A stretch of DNA of 64,000 nt from Massospora cicadina (Eukaryota > Entomophthoromycota > Entomophthoromycetes > Entomophthorales > Entomophthoraceae), in contig JAKSZP010017375.1 of the NCBI GenBank assembly GCA_022478985.1, forward strand, positions 45,908 to 109,907, in the 5' to 3' direction. The position numbers and the translations under genes were made by a program. Of the stretch, positions 35,001 to 46,464 are shown piece after piece. The first letter of the stretch is position 1. Every line of letters begins with the position of its first letter. The notes beneath the pieces were generated by a model, which did no database searches, was not told the DNA's origin, and worked only from the letters and a program-made list of their open reading frames with translations.

Positions 35001-36300
35001 CTAGATTCTAACACTGGCCCCCTACTGTTTACTTCGCCACCTTAACCTCTGACGCAAACCTTCTTTTTAAAGTTCTGGCAGCTCAGTTAGTCTCTATTAA
35101 AGGAATTATGTTAATTTCAGAACCTTTTCAGAATTTCGTTCAAAATTAAAGGAGCAGGTGCTTTAAGGACTAAAAAACTATTATTTCCGTGGCACTAGTG
35201 ATTTTCTAGAAAAAAATTCCAAGGTAATTAAAGTATATTTTGACGTGTTTAGGCCAAAATCAGTAGTAATTATATTTAAGTGATACCTTTATTAATTATT
35301 CAAAATGTCTATAGAAGAAGATTTGATTGACTCTGGAATGAATGACATGCCTCATAGGGAGCAAGATTTTTCTTTTTAGATGATTGAGAACATCAAATAT
35401 ATTTCCGTTTAACTTTCTAATTTTCAGATCTTACAGAACTCCTATCATCAGGAGTCAACATTCTTGAAAGATAGTTAGCATTCTCAACTAGAGGCGTGCT
35501 ATTACAAATAGATATCAATTCCTGAGCTCAAGAAGATTCAGACATCTCACAAGTATGCCAAACAATGCTCCCCTTTAGATCTTGCATAAGGGCTGTACCT
35601 ACTAAGTAACCAAATGTAGACTTGATTATCAACGTTATCAGATTCAATAGAAAAAATGGAATATTCGATTCCATGGCAATAATTTATACACTCTGGTCCA
35701 GACCATAAGGAGTCAATTTAGTGAGCTTAACCCCTAAAAGCCTATGGTTACAAAATTATACAAGCTCCCCTACTTGATAATTTATTAGGATAAAGTAGGA
35801 CTACGTTGTCTTCTCTGAAGGTCAGGTCCTTCAAAGTTTTTTTGATTATAGGTTGAACGTGGGTCCAGCGGAATCTCTTAGGAATAGGCTCCCTAAGGCA
35901 ATCCTCAATTAAATTTCGTCGTTGAGGCTACTCTGTTCACTCTAAACAGTCAAGGTCCTCTGTATAAACAGGCAGAAAAAATACTAGTAAAATTACTAGA
36001 AGATTTGAAGGAATTTTATTAATTAAATTTGGAGATATATATAGGCTGCCGAGATATTCTGGTTTGCCTAAGAAGAACTTTGTGTGATAATCAGATACTA
36101 GTAGGGTAAGGTGATATCTTTACAGATGTGGCAGGTGAAAAAATTTTCTTTGAATCTGACTCTCTTTAGATAGATCAGTTAAACGGGGATCTTCAAATGA
36201 CAAGATCTTCATTAGCTGGCTTGGTGCCTCTGTTAGAAAGATCAGTGAGTCCTTCTGGAAGTAGAGTTTCCTTTCACCCATTTAGGATTTTATTATTATC
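35001..36300 (+). other. Unassigned region with a vestigial plus-strand frame
   Basis: An ATG at 35305 opens an acidic frame (MSIEEDLIDSGMNDMPHREQ) that reads on with several stops to about 35650. A further frame with helical character (KQAEKILVKLLEDLKEFY, near 35970) reaches about 36260. Gag-like in composition, but no motif confirms it. The 3' LTR of element G should lie near here on the other strand; I cannot delimit it. Confidence 0.35.
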
Positions 36301-36307
36301 CTTTTTG

Positions 36308-36372
36308 GTACAGTGATTAAGATTCTCTGCTTCCTCTGGAATGGCTGGAGTTCAAATCCCGCTTAGGCCTGT
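36308..36372 (+). ncRNA. tRNA-like sequence with A-box and B-box (pseudo-tRNA or SINE head)
   Basis: TGGTACAGTGATTAAG resembles an RNA polymerase III A box, and GAGTTCAAATCCC about 40 bases later fits a B box (GTTCRANTCC). The T-stem and acceptor stem do not pair well, so I do not call a functional tRNA. It lies antisense in the tail of element G, just after the integrase stop. A SINE head or a pseudo-tRNA are the two readings. Confidence 0.4.
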
Positions 36373-36389
36373 CTGATCTCATGTTTATT

Positions 36390-39300
36390 TAATTGCCTCC
36401 TTAAGATTTTGCTGAGGAGGGACATACTTTTTGAGGAATCTAGTACATACCCAATTTACAACAGCACCCAATTTCACAGAGGCAATTGAATACTTGGGAC
36501 CCCAATGGTAGATCACCCGGTAAGGACCTGACCACAGGGTATTGAGTTTATGTATTTGCCCCCTGGGCTAGTGATGGTAGAATAGAACGAGGTCCCCCAA
36601 CTGGAAATCAGGCAGGACTGGCCGCCGGCTTTCAGTTGATCAGCTTCCCTTTGTAAAATAGTACCCACTAATCTTACATCTAACGCTTGTAATCTAAATA
36701 ATTCTTCAGCCATTCTTCACATGGCTAAGTCAGTGGTTTCTGGTGATAAAGTTTTTATTATAGGCTGCACACCAGAGGGCAAAATTGGTTCTTGACCATA
36801 AGGGGCTCGGAAAGGTGACATCTGTATGATTTGATATTAGCTAACATGATATGCTGATAAGACTGCTGGTAAGTATTCATTCTATCTTGAAGGATCAGAT
36901 GAAGCCATCTTCCAAAGAATGGCAACTAAGGAACTGTTTGATCGTTCTACAGCTCTGTTGATAGCCGGATGATAATGAGTTATGAAAGAATATTAGGTGC
37001 CCATTAGAGAGTTAAGATTGGCAACCACACTGGAAATAAAATTGGTACCATTGTCAGATAGCAGCACCTTGGGGCTGGTGTGGCGACTGAAGACCTGCTT
37101 TAGCAAAAAGGATGTTGTTGCTTTGGAAGTTAGAGAGGCAACTGAGATAGCCTTGACCCATTTTTTAAAGTGATCAACTGCAAGAATGATAAAAAATGGT
37201 GAATGTACATTGCTGTAGGCAGTAGTCCAATAATGTCAATTCTAACTGTGGCAAAGGGAGCTGTAGGACCCAGGACATGAAGTTTAATGGAGAATTGGTT
37301 GGCTTCTGATTTGCGCAAGTGATACATGTGTTAATGAAATCCTAAACTGTTTTAATCATTCCTTCTTAGTAGCAACGATCCCTCAGACATCAATGGGTTT
37401 TCTTCACTGCGCCATGCCCTACAGCAACATGAGCCTCCAGTGTGGATTTTGTATGAGCAGAGGGTCGAACATATGGTAGCCAAGAGGTCCCAACTTGTTT
37501 ATATAGCAATCCATAATCATCTCGAGTCTGAGCATCCATCTGCTTTAGGCGCTGTTGCGTTGCCAATGGTTCATGACTCCATTATTCCAGTTTTTCAACG
37601 AGCTCATAGATCCGGTCCTCTAGGGAAGTTTAAAAAGCCAGGATAGGCAGCCTGGACATCATGTCAGCATTTTGGTGTATCATCCCTGTGCAGTGTACTA
37701 TCAAGAAGTCATAATTCTATAGCTTAAGGGCCCATTGGGCCAATCGTTCATCTGGGTCTTTTATTTGTTGTAACCACCGCAGTGAGTCATGGTCTTTCAC
37801 TACGGTGAAATGATTCCCATACAGAAAAGGGCGGAAATGTTTGATGATTAACAGCACTGCCAGACACTCACAAATGGTTATACTGTAATTGCGTTCTGAT
37901 AAGGTTAATGTCTTACTAATGAAAGCTATGAGATGATCAACTTGACTTGCATCCAGTTGATCCAGAATAGCCCCCACAGCCACATCACTAGCGTCGTAAA
38001 TAGAATGAATGGTTTATCAAACTTATGATTTACCAGATTAGGGTCTGTAGTCAGAGCTTTTCTAAGACATCAAAGGACTGCTGTTGGGCATCTTTCCATC
38101 AGAAAGGAACTTCCTTATGGAGGAGGTAGGTCAGAGGCTTGGCGAGCTCAGCAAAGTGTGGTATAAATTGTTGGTAGTACCCAATCATGCCAAGAAAGAC
38201 CTGAATGTCATGCAAACTGCTGGGTCGAGTCATCTCCTCTATATCAGTCACCTTGACAATCAAGGGCGGAATTTTTTCTCAGGTGACCTTATGACCAAGG
38301 AATTCCATCTCAGTCTGAAAGAAATGGAATTTTGGTGGGTTTCATCTTCAATGTAGCAGAGCGTAGCCGTTTAAATACTTCCATAAAGTGAGCCAAATGC
38401 TGGTCAAACGTGTACAAAAAAACAGTTACATTATCCAGGTAGACCATCACACGTGGCATGTTTAGGCCTCCAAACAAATAGTCCATAGCCCGCTGGAAAG
38501 TGGCTGGGGCGTATCACAGCCCCTGAGGCATGCAATTAGGTTTAATTAAGCCCTCACTCGTTATAGGCGCGCACTATTCTCAGTCATCTAGCGCAAGCTC
38601 TATTTTCCAATACCCGCTGGCAAGGTCCATTGTGGAGAAAACTTGTTACTCAGCTAAGAGGCGTAAGGAGTCATCAATCCTAGGTTTTGGTAGCTATCAT
38701 TTCGGGTGATGGCATTCAGTTGTCAGCAGTCCATTACTACACGATGTCCTCCATCCTTATTCCTACACAAGCAACAATAGCGAGGCCCAGGGACTCTGGG
38801 ATGGTTTTAGTAATCCAGCATCCAATAGTTGTTAACACCCTTTTGTGACCTGTACTTGATCAACTTTAGATTTCCGATATTGACAGGCGCGAATTGGAGG
38901 GGCCTCACCAGTCAGCACTTGATGTTACACCCCTTCAACATCCCAAAATTATCTGGATTAGTGGAGAATATATCAGCGTATTCCTCAAGTAGGGCATCAC
39001 CTTGTAGTTGCTGTTCACAAGTAAGCATGTCACCAATTTCCACCTTAACTCAGGCTATCGTAACAGTCTCATCCATTCTTAATTCTTACTGGTCTCTACA
39101 TTCTCAGACAGACTTAATCTTGTTGAAAGGTAATATATGTACATATGCATGGGTCGGTTCTGAGTTATCTGCATTTGTTGATCAGTAAAGTTGGCCATTA
39201 GAATAATCAAGGGGCCTTAATAGCGGGATCCAGCACTCCTAGACAGGTAAGTGGTTCATGAATGGCTGGATTACCATCTCCTTGATTTTTAACAAGTGGT

Positions 39301-39672
39301 CTTGCGGTATAGTAACTTGGAGACCAGTACTCATTAATATCTGCGATTTAGGTGGTATGACTACACGCTAGGTGCATATACAGGCATTCCTTTCATACCT
39401 CTGCGCAAGAGGGTGGCAACTTGGTCTTTGGTCTAATAACCCAATACTCTAGACATTCAATGTGGTCTGGGTATTCAAGTAAGCATCATTATGGTTTCCT
39501 CTTCCCTTTCTCCTTAGGAACGTCCTTCACAACCAGAGGAACGCGGTAACTTAAAATATAAAAGTGCAAGTTTTTGTGACTCATTAAAGTATCAAATTCA
39601 CCTACCAAATGGATTCAAATAAACAAGTCATAACTATCATTTCCCAACAATATTGTGGGAGCTGTAACAATC
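36390..39672 (-). pseudogene. pol: Element G pol, downstream part: protease end, RT, RNase H, integrase
   Basis: It opens with the retropepsin C-terminal half (TAPTILLGNDSYDLF) just inside the F insertion. RT lies at about 39000-38080; its catalytic box at 38430-38441 is YLDN. RNase H is open at 37717-37983 (LSERNYSITICECLAVLLII, DPDERLAQWALKL). Integrase follows: Asp in IDIIGLLP near 37235, Asp in LLSDNGTNF near 37050 and Glu in NRAVERSN near 36960, so the triad is recognisable. The C-terminal GPYRV-like segment ends at a stop near 36390. No chromodomain is seen. Multiple frame breaks. Confidence 0.82.
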
Positions 39673-40485
39673 TGTAAGGAGAGTGTCTATAACTCTCCTG
39701 CTTCCAGCGTGGTGGTGCACGGTGCACAACGCCAACGTAAGGAAACTAGCCGTTAATACTAAAGCTACTAGTTCCCAGCAGAGGATGCTTGAGCAATAAG
39801 TAACCAGCCCAACATGTCGCGGTGCACATGGGGAGAAGGGGTAAACAAAACAGGTTGGAGGGTGCCTGGGAGAACCAATGGTGCATGAGGCGATAATCTT
39901 ATTGTGTCCAAAATGGCAAGGTTAACGGAGCGTGAGACCTCCTCAAAGAGGTTTTCGCACAGGATCATTAGAAAACACATAAATAAAAATGGTAAAACGG
40001 GGAGATTGTTTAATGGGAAGTCGACCAACAAGGAATGTTGGTTGTTGAAACATATTTAATTATTGATGGGGGAATAACGGTTTGCATAAGTGGACCAAGA
40101 ATCAACCCACAAATAGGCACATGCTACCATCCAAATTGGTAGAAAACACCAAAACTGAATTTACTCATGTAATCAATTGAAGTTTAATTCAACGCAAATG
40201 TGTGATTTCATAAATGGAACGGGTTTCAATACCCCATTCCTTAACAAACAAACCAAACCATCTGCATTCATTACATAGACTGTTCGTTCCAACGCCTGGG
40301 ATGTAGTAAGGGGCTGGGCATTTGGCACCCCACTAGTACCAACCTGGGCATATTAGCCCGTACCCAGCGTTGGTCTAGGGTATGCCTAAGGTCAGGGAGG
40401 GCCTGTAAATTCACCTTATGGGCCTCCTGGCGCCCAGCCTTATCCTTGGGGTTGGTCACCACTATGATGTCATGTGACCATGGCA
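39673..40485 (-). repeat. 3' LTR of element F (813 bp)
   Basis: Aligns with 45626-46464 over its length. The first 210 bases on the minus strand hold an open frame (HDIIVVTNPKDKAGRQEAHK ...) also present in the other F-family LTRs. A GAGAGAAGAGGGTA purine run next to 40486 fits a polypurine tract. Confidence 0.9.
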
Positions 40486-40870
40486 TACCCTCTTCTCTCG
40501 ATGGGGCTTATCCCCCCTCATGGGGCTTGTTCAAGGGAAAAGATCTTGTGGGCAGGGGCCAACTTCATGGCGGCAATAGATTGGTGAAATTCAATCCAGC
40601 AGCCTGGGGGAAACGCTTATGGAAGGCCTCAATCAGATCTTGGGCATGCACACAGTCATGCGCAGGAACCCAACTGTTCTCTGCAGCGTCAAAGCCCTTC
40701 CAGGATACCAGGTACTCAAGTCTTATTTTAATGCGTCGGAAGGCAACTGTTTCTTCCACCTCCAACTCTGGAACTCCATCCATGAGATAGGCCTCAGGAG
40801 TCTCTGGTGGGGGACCCTCGAACAATGTCAGTTTGCTTTCATGAAACACAGAGAATATTTGAAATGAAAG

Positions 40871-41766
40871 TGTCAAGAGAGTGTCTGTAACTCTCTTGTT
40901 CCCAGCAAGGTTATGTGGGACGCGAACCCACATTGCTAGGGGACTAGCCGTTAAGAGAATGGGAAATGGGGCACCTAGAATGGTGCTTGAGCAGAAGGTA
41001 ACCCAGGCGAGGGTGTAAAACACCACATATGAGAACAGGTAAGTAAGAAAACTCCCAACTTGAGTAGACACCAACGGGGAGTCCATATTTGAGGGTATCT
41101 TGGCGCGAGTAGTCTTGGGTGTATCAGTCTGGAGGGGACCTGAAAGGCCCAAGAAAGCACCTGGGATGCGTGTAAATGGTGATAATAGGTAGTGGCCCAC
41201 ATAGTTGGAGACCTCCCTGAAGAGGTTCACCACCATGTTTGGCCAAGGAGCCATCATAAAAAAACGTAAAATAATGGGGAAATTTATTAAAGAAAGTTGA
41301 ACAACATTCCTTGTTGGTCACAAAAACATATTTAAAGTGGGCCAGGGAAATTTAGGTTCTGCGAAAGTGCGCCCAAGCCTTGACGCTCCAATAAACAGAT
41401 GCTTCCGTCCATTTTAGTAAAATACACCAAAAGTGCCTTCACTTGAGTAAACAAATCGAAGCCATATTTTACCTGAGCTTAAAATTTTATAGCTGGAGTG
41501 GAACTCGAACCCTTGCTCTCTAACCAAGCGAATCAAACCATCTTCATTTAAAATGTAAATCGTTCATTTCAATTCCTGGGCTGAGACAAGAGGCTGGGCG
41601 TTTTTCACCCCATTAGTATCAACCTGAGCATGCTTGGCTTGCACTCAGCGTTGATCTAAGGTGTGTTTCAGGTCAGGAAGAGCCTGAAGTGTCACCTTCT
41701 GGGCCTCCTGTCGCCCAGCCTTATCTCTGGCATCAGTTCCTACTATAATGTCATCCAACCATGACA
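40871..41766 (-). repeat. Solo LTR F' (896 bp) inside the F integrase
   Basis: Related to, but diverged from, the two F LTRs: same start TGTCATGG and similar end (CTCTCTTGACA), shared early open frame and several inner blocks. Flanks GAAAG (40866-40870) and GAAGG (41767-41771) form a target duplication with one mismatch. Removing it joins YQLDL...LPLL to FSVFHESKLTLFEG, the normal integrase-to-chromodomain path. It has no coding interior, so it is a solo LTR of a sister F subfamily. Confidence 0.85.
41493..41535 (-). ncRNA. tRNA-like fragment within LTR F'
   Basis: On the minus strand CTTGGTTAGAGAGC (A-box/D-arm-like) is followed closely by GGGTTCGAGTTCCACTCCA (B box with terminal CCA). The anticodon arm is missing, so it cannot be a tRNA. 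The matching place in the 3' LTR of F keeps only a degenerate version. It may be a captured tRNA piece or a relic polymerase III promoter. Confidence 0.4.
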
Positions 41767-44700
41767 GAAGGGGGAGATCTAGCTGGTATGAGGCATGGCC
41801 CAACTTTCTAACAACGCGGTAGGGGCCAATCCTCTTTGGTCCCAGCTTCTTGCATGGCTGCTTGATAGGGATGTTACAAGCATCAAGAATCATGTGATCC
41901 CCTTCCTTGTACGCAGGACCCACTCAGTGCTTCCCAGCAGTGTTATCCTTATACACTTGCATTGCCGCCTCCAAGATTGTGGAAACCCCCTGGTGGACCT
42001 TCTTGATTGTCTTGGAAAAGTCCACCACCGCTTTGACCTTAGACCCACAGCTGGGCTACATGTTAAAGGCGTGGTTAAAGCCATGGCTGGCGAAAAACGG
42101 GGAACAACTGACCGAGGAATACAACGTGTTGTTGTAACTAAATTGGGCCATAGGAAGGTGAGAAGCCCAATCTTAATGATCCGCGGTGGTGTAACACCAC
42201 AGGAACTGTTCCAAGCACTAGTTCACTTGTTCATTCTGACCATCTGATTGGGGGTGATAGGCAGTTGAACGCCAGGGATGAATCTGAAGTGTCTTACACA
42301 ACTCTTACCAAAAGATGGAGGTAAATTGGGTTCCCCATCACTGATAATCTCTTGGGAAAACCCATGGAGTGCAATCACATGCATGAAGAAGAGCTTAGTC
42401 ATCTCAGCTGCGGTTAAGGTGGTTCTGCAAGGAATGAAGTGGGCAAACTTTGTAAAACGGTCCACCACCATCATGATGGCATCATAACCACCAGATACAG
42501 GTAGTTCAAAATGAAATCAACTGAGAGGGAAGTCCAGGGCTTCCATCAGACTTTTGGATTGGTATCAATAACCCAATAAAGGTTGACGATTGGGTTTCAT
42601 ATGGTTTCATACCAGGCAATCCTTACAATACCGCCACACCTGAGCAGGCAAGCCCTTCGAATTGTAGGTGTGACATATCAACTTCAAGGTCTTTGATTTT
42701 CCCAGAGACAATGGTGATTCCATCATGATGGTCCTGGATGATTTCCAGGCGCAGTGGTCCACCAGGTACCCAATTTGCGCCCCTGAAACCTCACCATCTC
42801 ATCCTTTACATGACATCCTTGGATATATCCACTTGATTTAAAGTGCTTTTTGCAAGTACCATAGTATATTAAATTGGCAGAAGCTGATAAAGGACAACCT
42901 TTCTGAACATAACATATTCCTCCACGTTTTTCAGAGGTGCAAGCGCTGGCTCGCTGGCCAGGGGAGAGGGAAGTTGCGACAGAATTTTATTTGGAGGTAT
43001 CATCACCCGTGTGTTGTGAACTTCTACCTCCTTGGGATCAGGTGCTAAAGCAGGGTTGCAGCTCAAAGCATCCACCAAACCATTATCCTTGCTCTTGGTG
43101 AGCTCATACCTGAATGCAAATTGGGAAAGGGTCTCATGCCAATGGGTCTGCCATGGGGTGATAACATGAGGAGCGCGGTAGTACAGCAAGGCACGGTGGT
43201 CTGTATGTACCCAGAAAGGTTGAGATGAGCCATGCAAGTGGTGATGCCAATAAGTCAGCGCCTATAACCAGTGCTAGTAACTCCTTGTCGTAAACGGCAT
43301 AATCTAACTCTGGAAAAGACATTTTCCTAGAAAAATATCCCACTGGATGCTCTATCCTATCCTCGCCTACTTGTAACAAGGCGTCCGCTATGTCAAAGTT
43401 GGAGGTATCAGTTGACCTAATGGACTCATTTGACGGGAGACATGGCGAAGAACAGATGTGGACAACAGGGTGCACTTCACTACTTGGAAAGCATCCTCCA
43501 AAATGGGGGACCACTGAAGCACCTTGGCACCGCTAGCCTTGTATAAGGGAGCCGCTACCTCAGACAGATTGGGCGTGAACTTCTTGAGGAACGTACGCGT
43601 CCCCAAAAAGCTCCTCAATTCCTTGACTGAGGTGGGGTTAGGCCACTCGCGAATAGCCTTCTCCTTGTCTGGAGTTATCATGTGTCCTTAGTCAAACACG
43701 ACGTTGCCCATAAAGTGACTGGGACTTTAAAATTCGCACTTGGTAATCTTCAGCGTAAGGCTGGCTTTTAACCTCTCCACCACTTGCCGAAGGTGTACCG
43801 CATGGGACTCCTGATCTGGGGAAAACACCAGGATATCATCCATATAGGCAACCGCGCATACCCCCAACAAGTCCCCCAACGCTGCATCAATGTGACGTTG
43901 AAAGATAGCAGGGGCATTCTTAAGCCTAAAGGGCATGGCCCAAAACTGGAAGATCTCTTTTCTGGTACATAATGCGGTTAACCACTCTTGTCCCTTTTTA
44001 ATCCAGATCTGATTGAACGCATTGAGGCAATCCAGCTTGGAGAATACCTTCGCCTTCTCCACATAGCGTCCAATCTGTGAATCCAAAGGGATGGGATGGA
44101 GGTCTAGTAAAGTAACGTTATTGAGGTTCCCATAGTCTACGCAGGGGCGCAGAGTACCATCAGCCTTCTCAACAAAGAGAAGTGGGGAGCAAACAGGGGA
44201 GGTACGCTGAAAAATCGCACCTTTGGCTAACTGATCCTTCACCCACACATCCAACGCCTCTTCCTCCCGCACAGTCAATGGGTAAACTGGGGGAAGATAT
44301 ACGCACCAGATCCACAGTGAGCTTGAAGTCACAATCAAATTCAGATTGCTCAGTAAGTGTGTTAACGGATGCTGCATCACAAGAAGATTCCAACCCCTTC
44401 AAACAGGACGGTAAGGGAACCTCCACAGAGGGCTTCAGCAAAGGGGCAAGATTATGAGAGGGAATATTGGGCCAATGAGGTAATTTGCCCTGGGCATTAT
44501 CCTCTGACAAAGGAACAATCAACTTGTGACCATAGGGCAAAGACAAGGATAGAGTGTTTTATTTCAAAAGTCCTGACGCCAAACTTTCTCCACCACTCTA
44601 CACCCAAAATAATGGGGAACAAGAGGTTCCTGATAGTTTGAATATGGTCGGAAAGAAGATAGGCGCCTAAATGGTAGTCCACCAACTCCATGACGTTCAG

Positions 44701-44860
44701 CGCAGGTATACCTTGAGAAGCCCCACCTCTAACCATACCACCTGGTGAGTAACTCAACTCAAGGTTGTCAGCAAAGTCTTGGTCAATAAAATTAGAGGCC
44801 CCGGTATACACTAAAATAGTTGTGCTGATCTTCCCCAAAGGGGTTTGAGGGTAGCGGTCA

Positions 44861-45600
44861 TTAAGAACTACCCAGAATGGGTTTATTTAAAGCAGACAAC
44901 GCCACCACCTCACCCAAAAATTTTTCTGGCTTGAGAAAACCATAAGGATATGTTTTGGAATCATAAAAGGGGGAGGGATAGTGGGCCACTCCTACTACTG
45001 AGGCCACATATCCCACCACACCTTCTGCAGGTACATATACATGATTATATTTAAGACGAGGTTCCTTTTCCACTTCCTGAGTGCCCTGGATCATGGTAGG
45101 GGTCAAATGTGGGTTCTCAGGGGTAATCTGTTATATCAGAATAGGGTCCTCATCCAGACCATATAAGCTAATAAACAGTTCAGATGTAGAAACCAGGTTT
45201 TCGTTATAAAAGCAGTTTTCAGACGTGAACGACCATATCCCCAAACAGCAGCGAAATGCCTGACGTTATCAAAGGCCAACACCCCAGGCCCATCTGCGCC
45301 ATTTCGCCGGCATTGGCTGAATGCGCGGTCAAAGAAAATTTTTTTTATATAATTTGGAATTGAGTTTTTAAGCGGAAAGTCGGGGAATCACAACTTTAAG
45401 ACCATGAAGCATCCGTATCTAGCAGGTATGGGCATGAAGAGTGGATACTTTCCAGTTGGAGGCAACCATAATAATGACGAGTTGCTCCAACCTTTGGGAA
45501 AAGAGGAAACAGCGGTGCGGCTAATGACAGCTGAAGCCCACAGCTGGCAGCCACTGGTTCCACTTCATAAAAAGTTCCACATGGAAAAAGTTCGTCCACA
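44861..45600 (-). pseudogene. Element F gag-region remnants
   Basis: Between the 5' LTR and the protease only about 0.75 kb remains, too short for a normal gag of 300 or more codons, and no CCHC knuckle is visible. Open pieces are 45396-45599 and 44861-45106 (KEPRLKYNHVYVPAEGVV). The second may be the gag-protease linker. An internal deletion of gag is the simplest explanation. Confidence 0.5.
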
Positions 45601-45625
45601 TAAATTTAAGGAGTTGATCAACTAA

Positions 45626-46464
45626 TGTAAGGAGAGTGTCTATAAATCACCTGTTTCTAGCATGATGGTGCATGGTGCACAAAGCCAATGCAAGGAAACT
45701 AGCCGTTAATACTAAAGCTACTAGTGCCCAGCAGAGGATGTGGGAGCAATAATAACTCAAGAAAAAAATTGCAATAAGTAACCAGCCCAACATGTCGTGG
45801 TGCACATGGGGAGAAGGGGTAAATGACCCAGGTTGGAGGGTACCTGGGTGAACCAACGGTGCATGAGGTGATAATCTTATTGTATCCAAAATGTTAAGGT
45901 TAATGTAACGCAAGACCTCCTTGAAGAGGTTCACGCACAGGATCAAGAGAAAATACATAAATAAAAACGGTAAAACGGGGAAATTGTTTAATGGGAAGTC
46001 GACCAAAAAAAATGTTGGTTGGGAAATCATATTTAAAAATTGATGGGGGAATAAGGGGTTTGTCTAAGTGGCCCTCAAGCACCAACCCACAAATAGGCAC
46101 ATGCTACCATCCAAATTGGTAGAGTACACCAAAACTGACTTCAATCGTGTAATCAAATGAAGTTGAATTCACCCAAAAGTGTGATTTCATAAATGGAATG
46201 GGTTTCAAAATTCTGTTCCTCGACAAACTGAACCAAACCTCTGCATTTATTACATAGGCCGTTCATGTAAACGCCTGGGCTGTAGTAAGGGGCTGAGCAT
46301 TTGGCACCCCACTAGTACCAACCTGGGCAATTTTGCTTGTACCCAGCGTCGGTCTAGGGTATTCCTAAGGTCATGGAGGGCCTGTGACTTCACCTTATGG
46401 GCCTCCTGGCGCCCAGCCTTTTCCTTGGGGTTGGTCCCCACTATGATGTCATGTGACCATGACA
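45626..46464 (-). repeat. 5' LTR of element F (839 bp)
   Basis: Partner of 39673-40485. The outer side adjoins CAACC in G's protease. The inner side is followed by TTAGTTGATCAACTCC rather than TGG..., containing the 12-bp palindrome AGTTGATCAACT. Confidence 0.9.

Larger units (their letters stand above)
40565..44838 (-). pseudogene. pol: Element F pol: protease, RT, RNase H, integrase, chromodomain
   Basis: Retropepsin at 44497-44838 starts TTILVYTGASNFID; the catalytic Asp is Tyr. RT is well preserved at 43727-44380 (FSKLDCLNAFNQIWIKKGQE, AYMDDILVFSPD; YMDD intact). The RT thumb and RNase H occupy about 43681-42869 (IREWPNPTSVKELRSFLG, LDYAVYDKELLALVIG, FWVHTDHRALLYY) with shifts. The integrase finger shows YCKDC near 42630. 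The core has VVDRFTKFAHFIPC and ISDGEPN, but the catalytic Glu of QTERVN is Val (QMVRMN, ~42230). The tail (RIGPYRVVRKLGHASYQLDL) at 41780-41850 is cut by F'. A chromodomain resumes at 40565-40870 (YLVSWKGFDAAENSWVPAHD). Confidence 0.9.
39673..46464 (-). mobile_element. Element F: chromodomain Ty3/gypsy retrotransposon, 6.8 kb
   Basis: Minus strand; 5' LTR 45626-46464 and 3' LTR 39673-40485, starting TG(C/T)CATGGTCACATG and ending CTCCTTACA. Outer flanks CAATC and CAACC form a 5-bp target duplication with one mismatch, and the frame of G's protease rejoins across it. It carries protease, RT, RNase H, integrase and a C-terminal chromodomain. It lacks the 18-nt primer site shared by the other elements. 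A related solo LTR (F') interrupts its integrase C-terminus. Confidence 0.9.

Noticed and set aside
40446..40867. Plus-strand frames of 114 and 82 codons
   Set aside because: They overlap the F chromodomain (minus) and LTR edge and show no independent signature.
41795..42247. 150-codon plus-strand frame
   Set aside because: Lies opposite the F integrase core, whose motifs are clear on the minus strand. It has no motif of its own.
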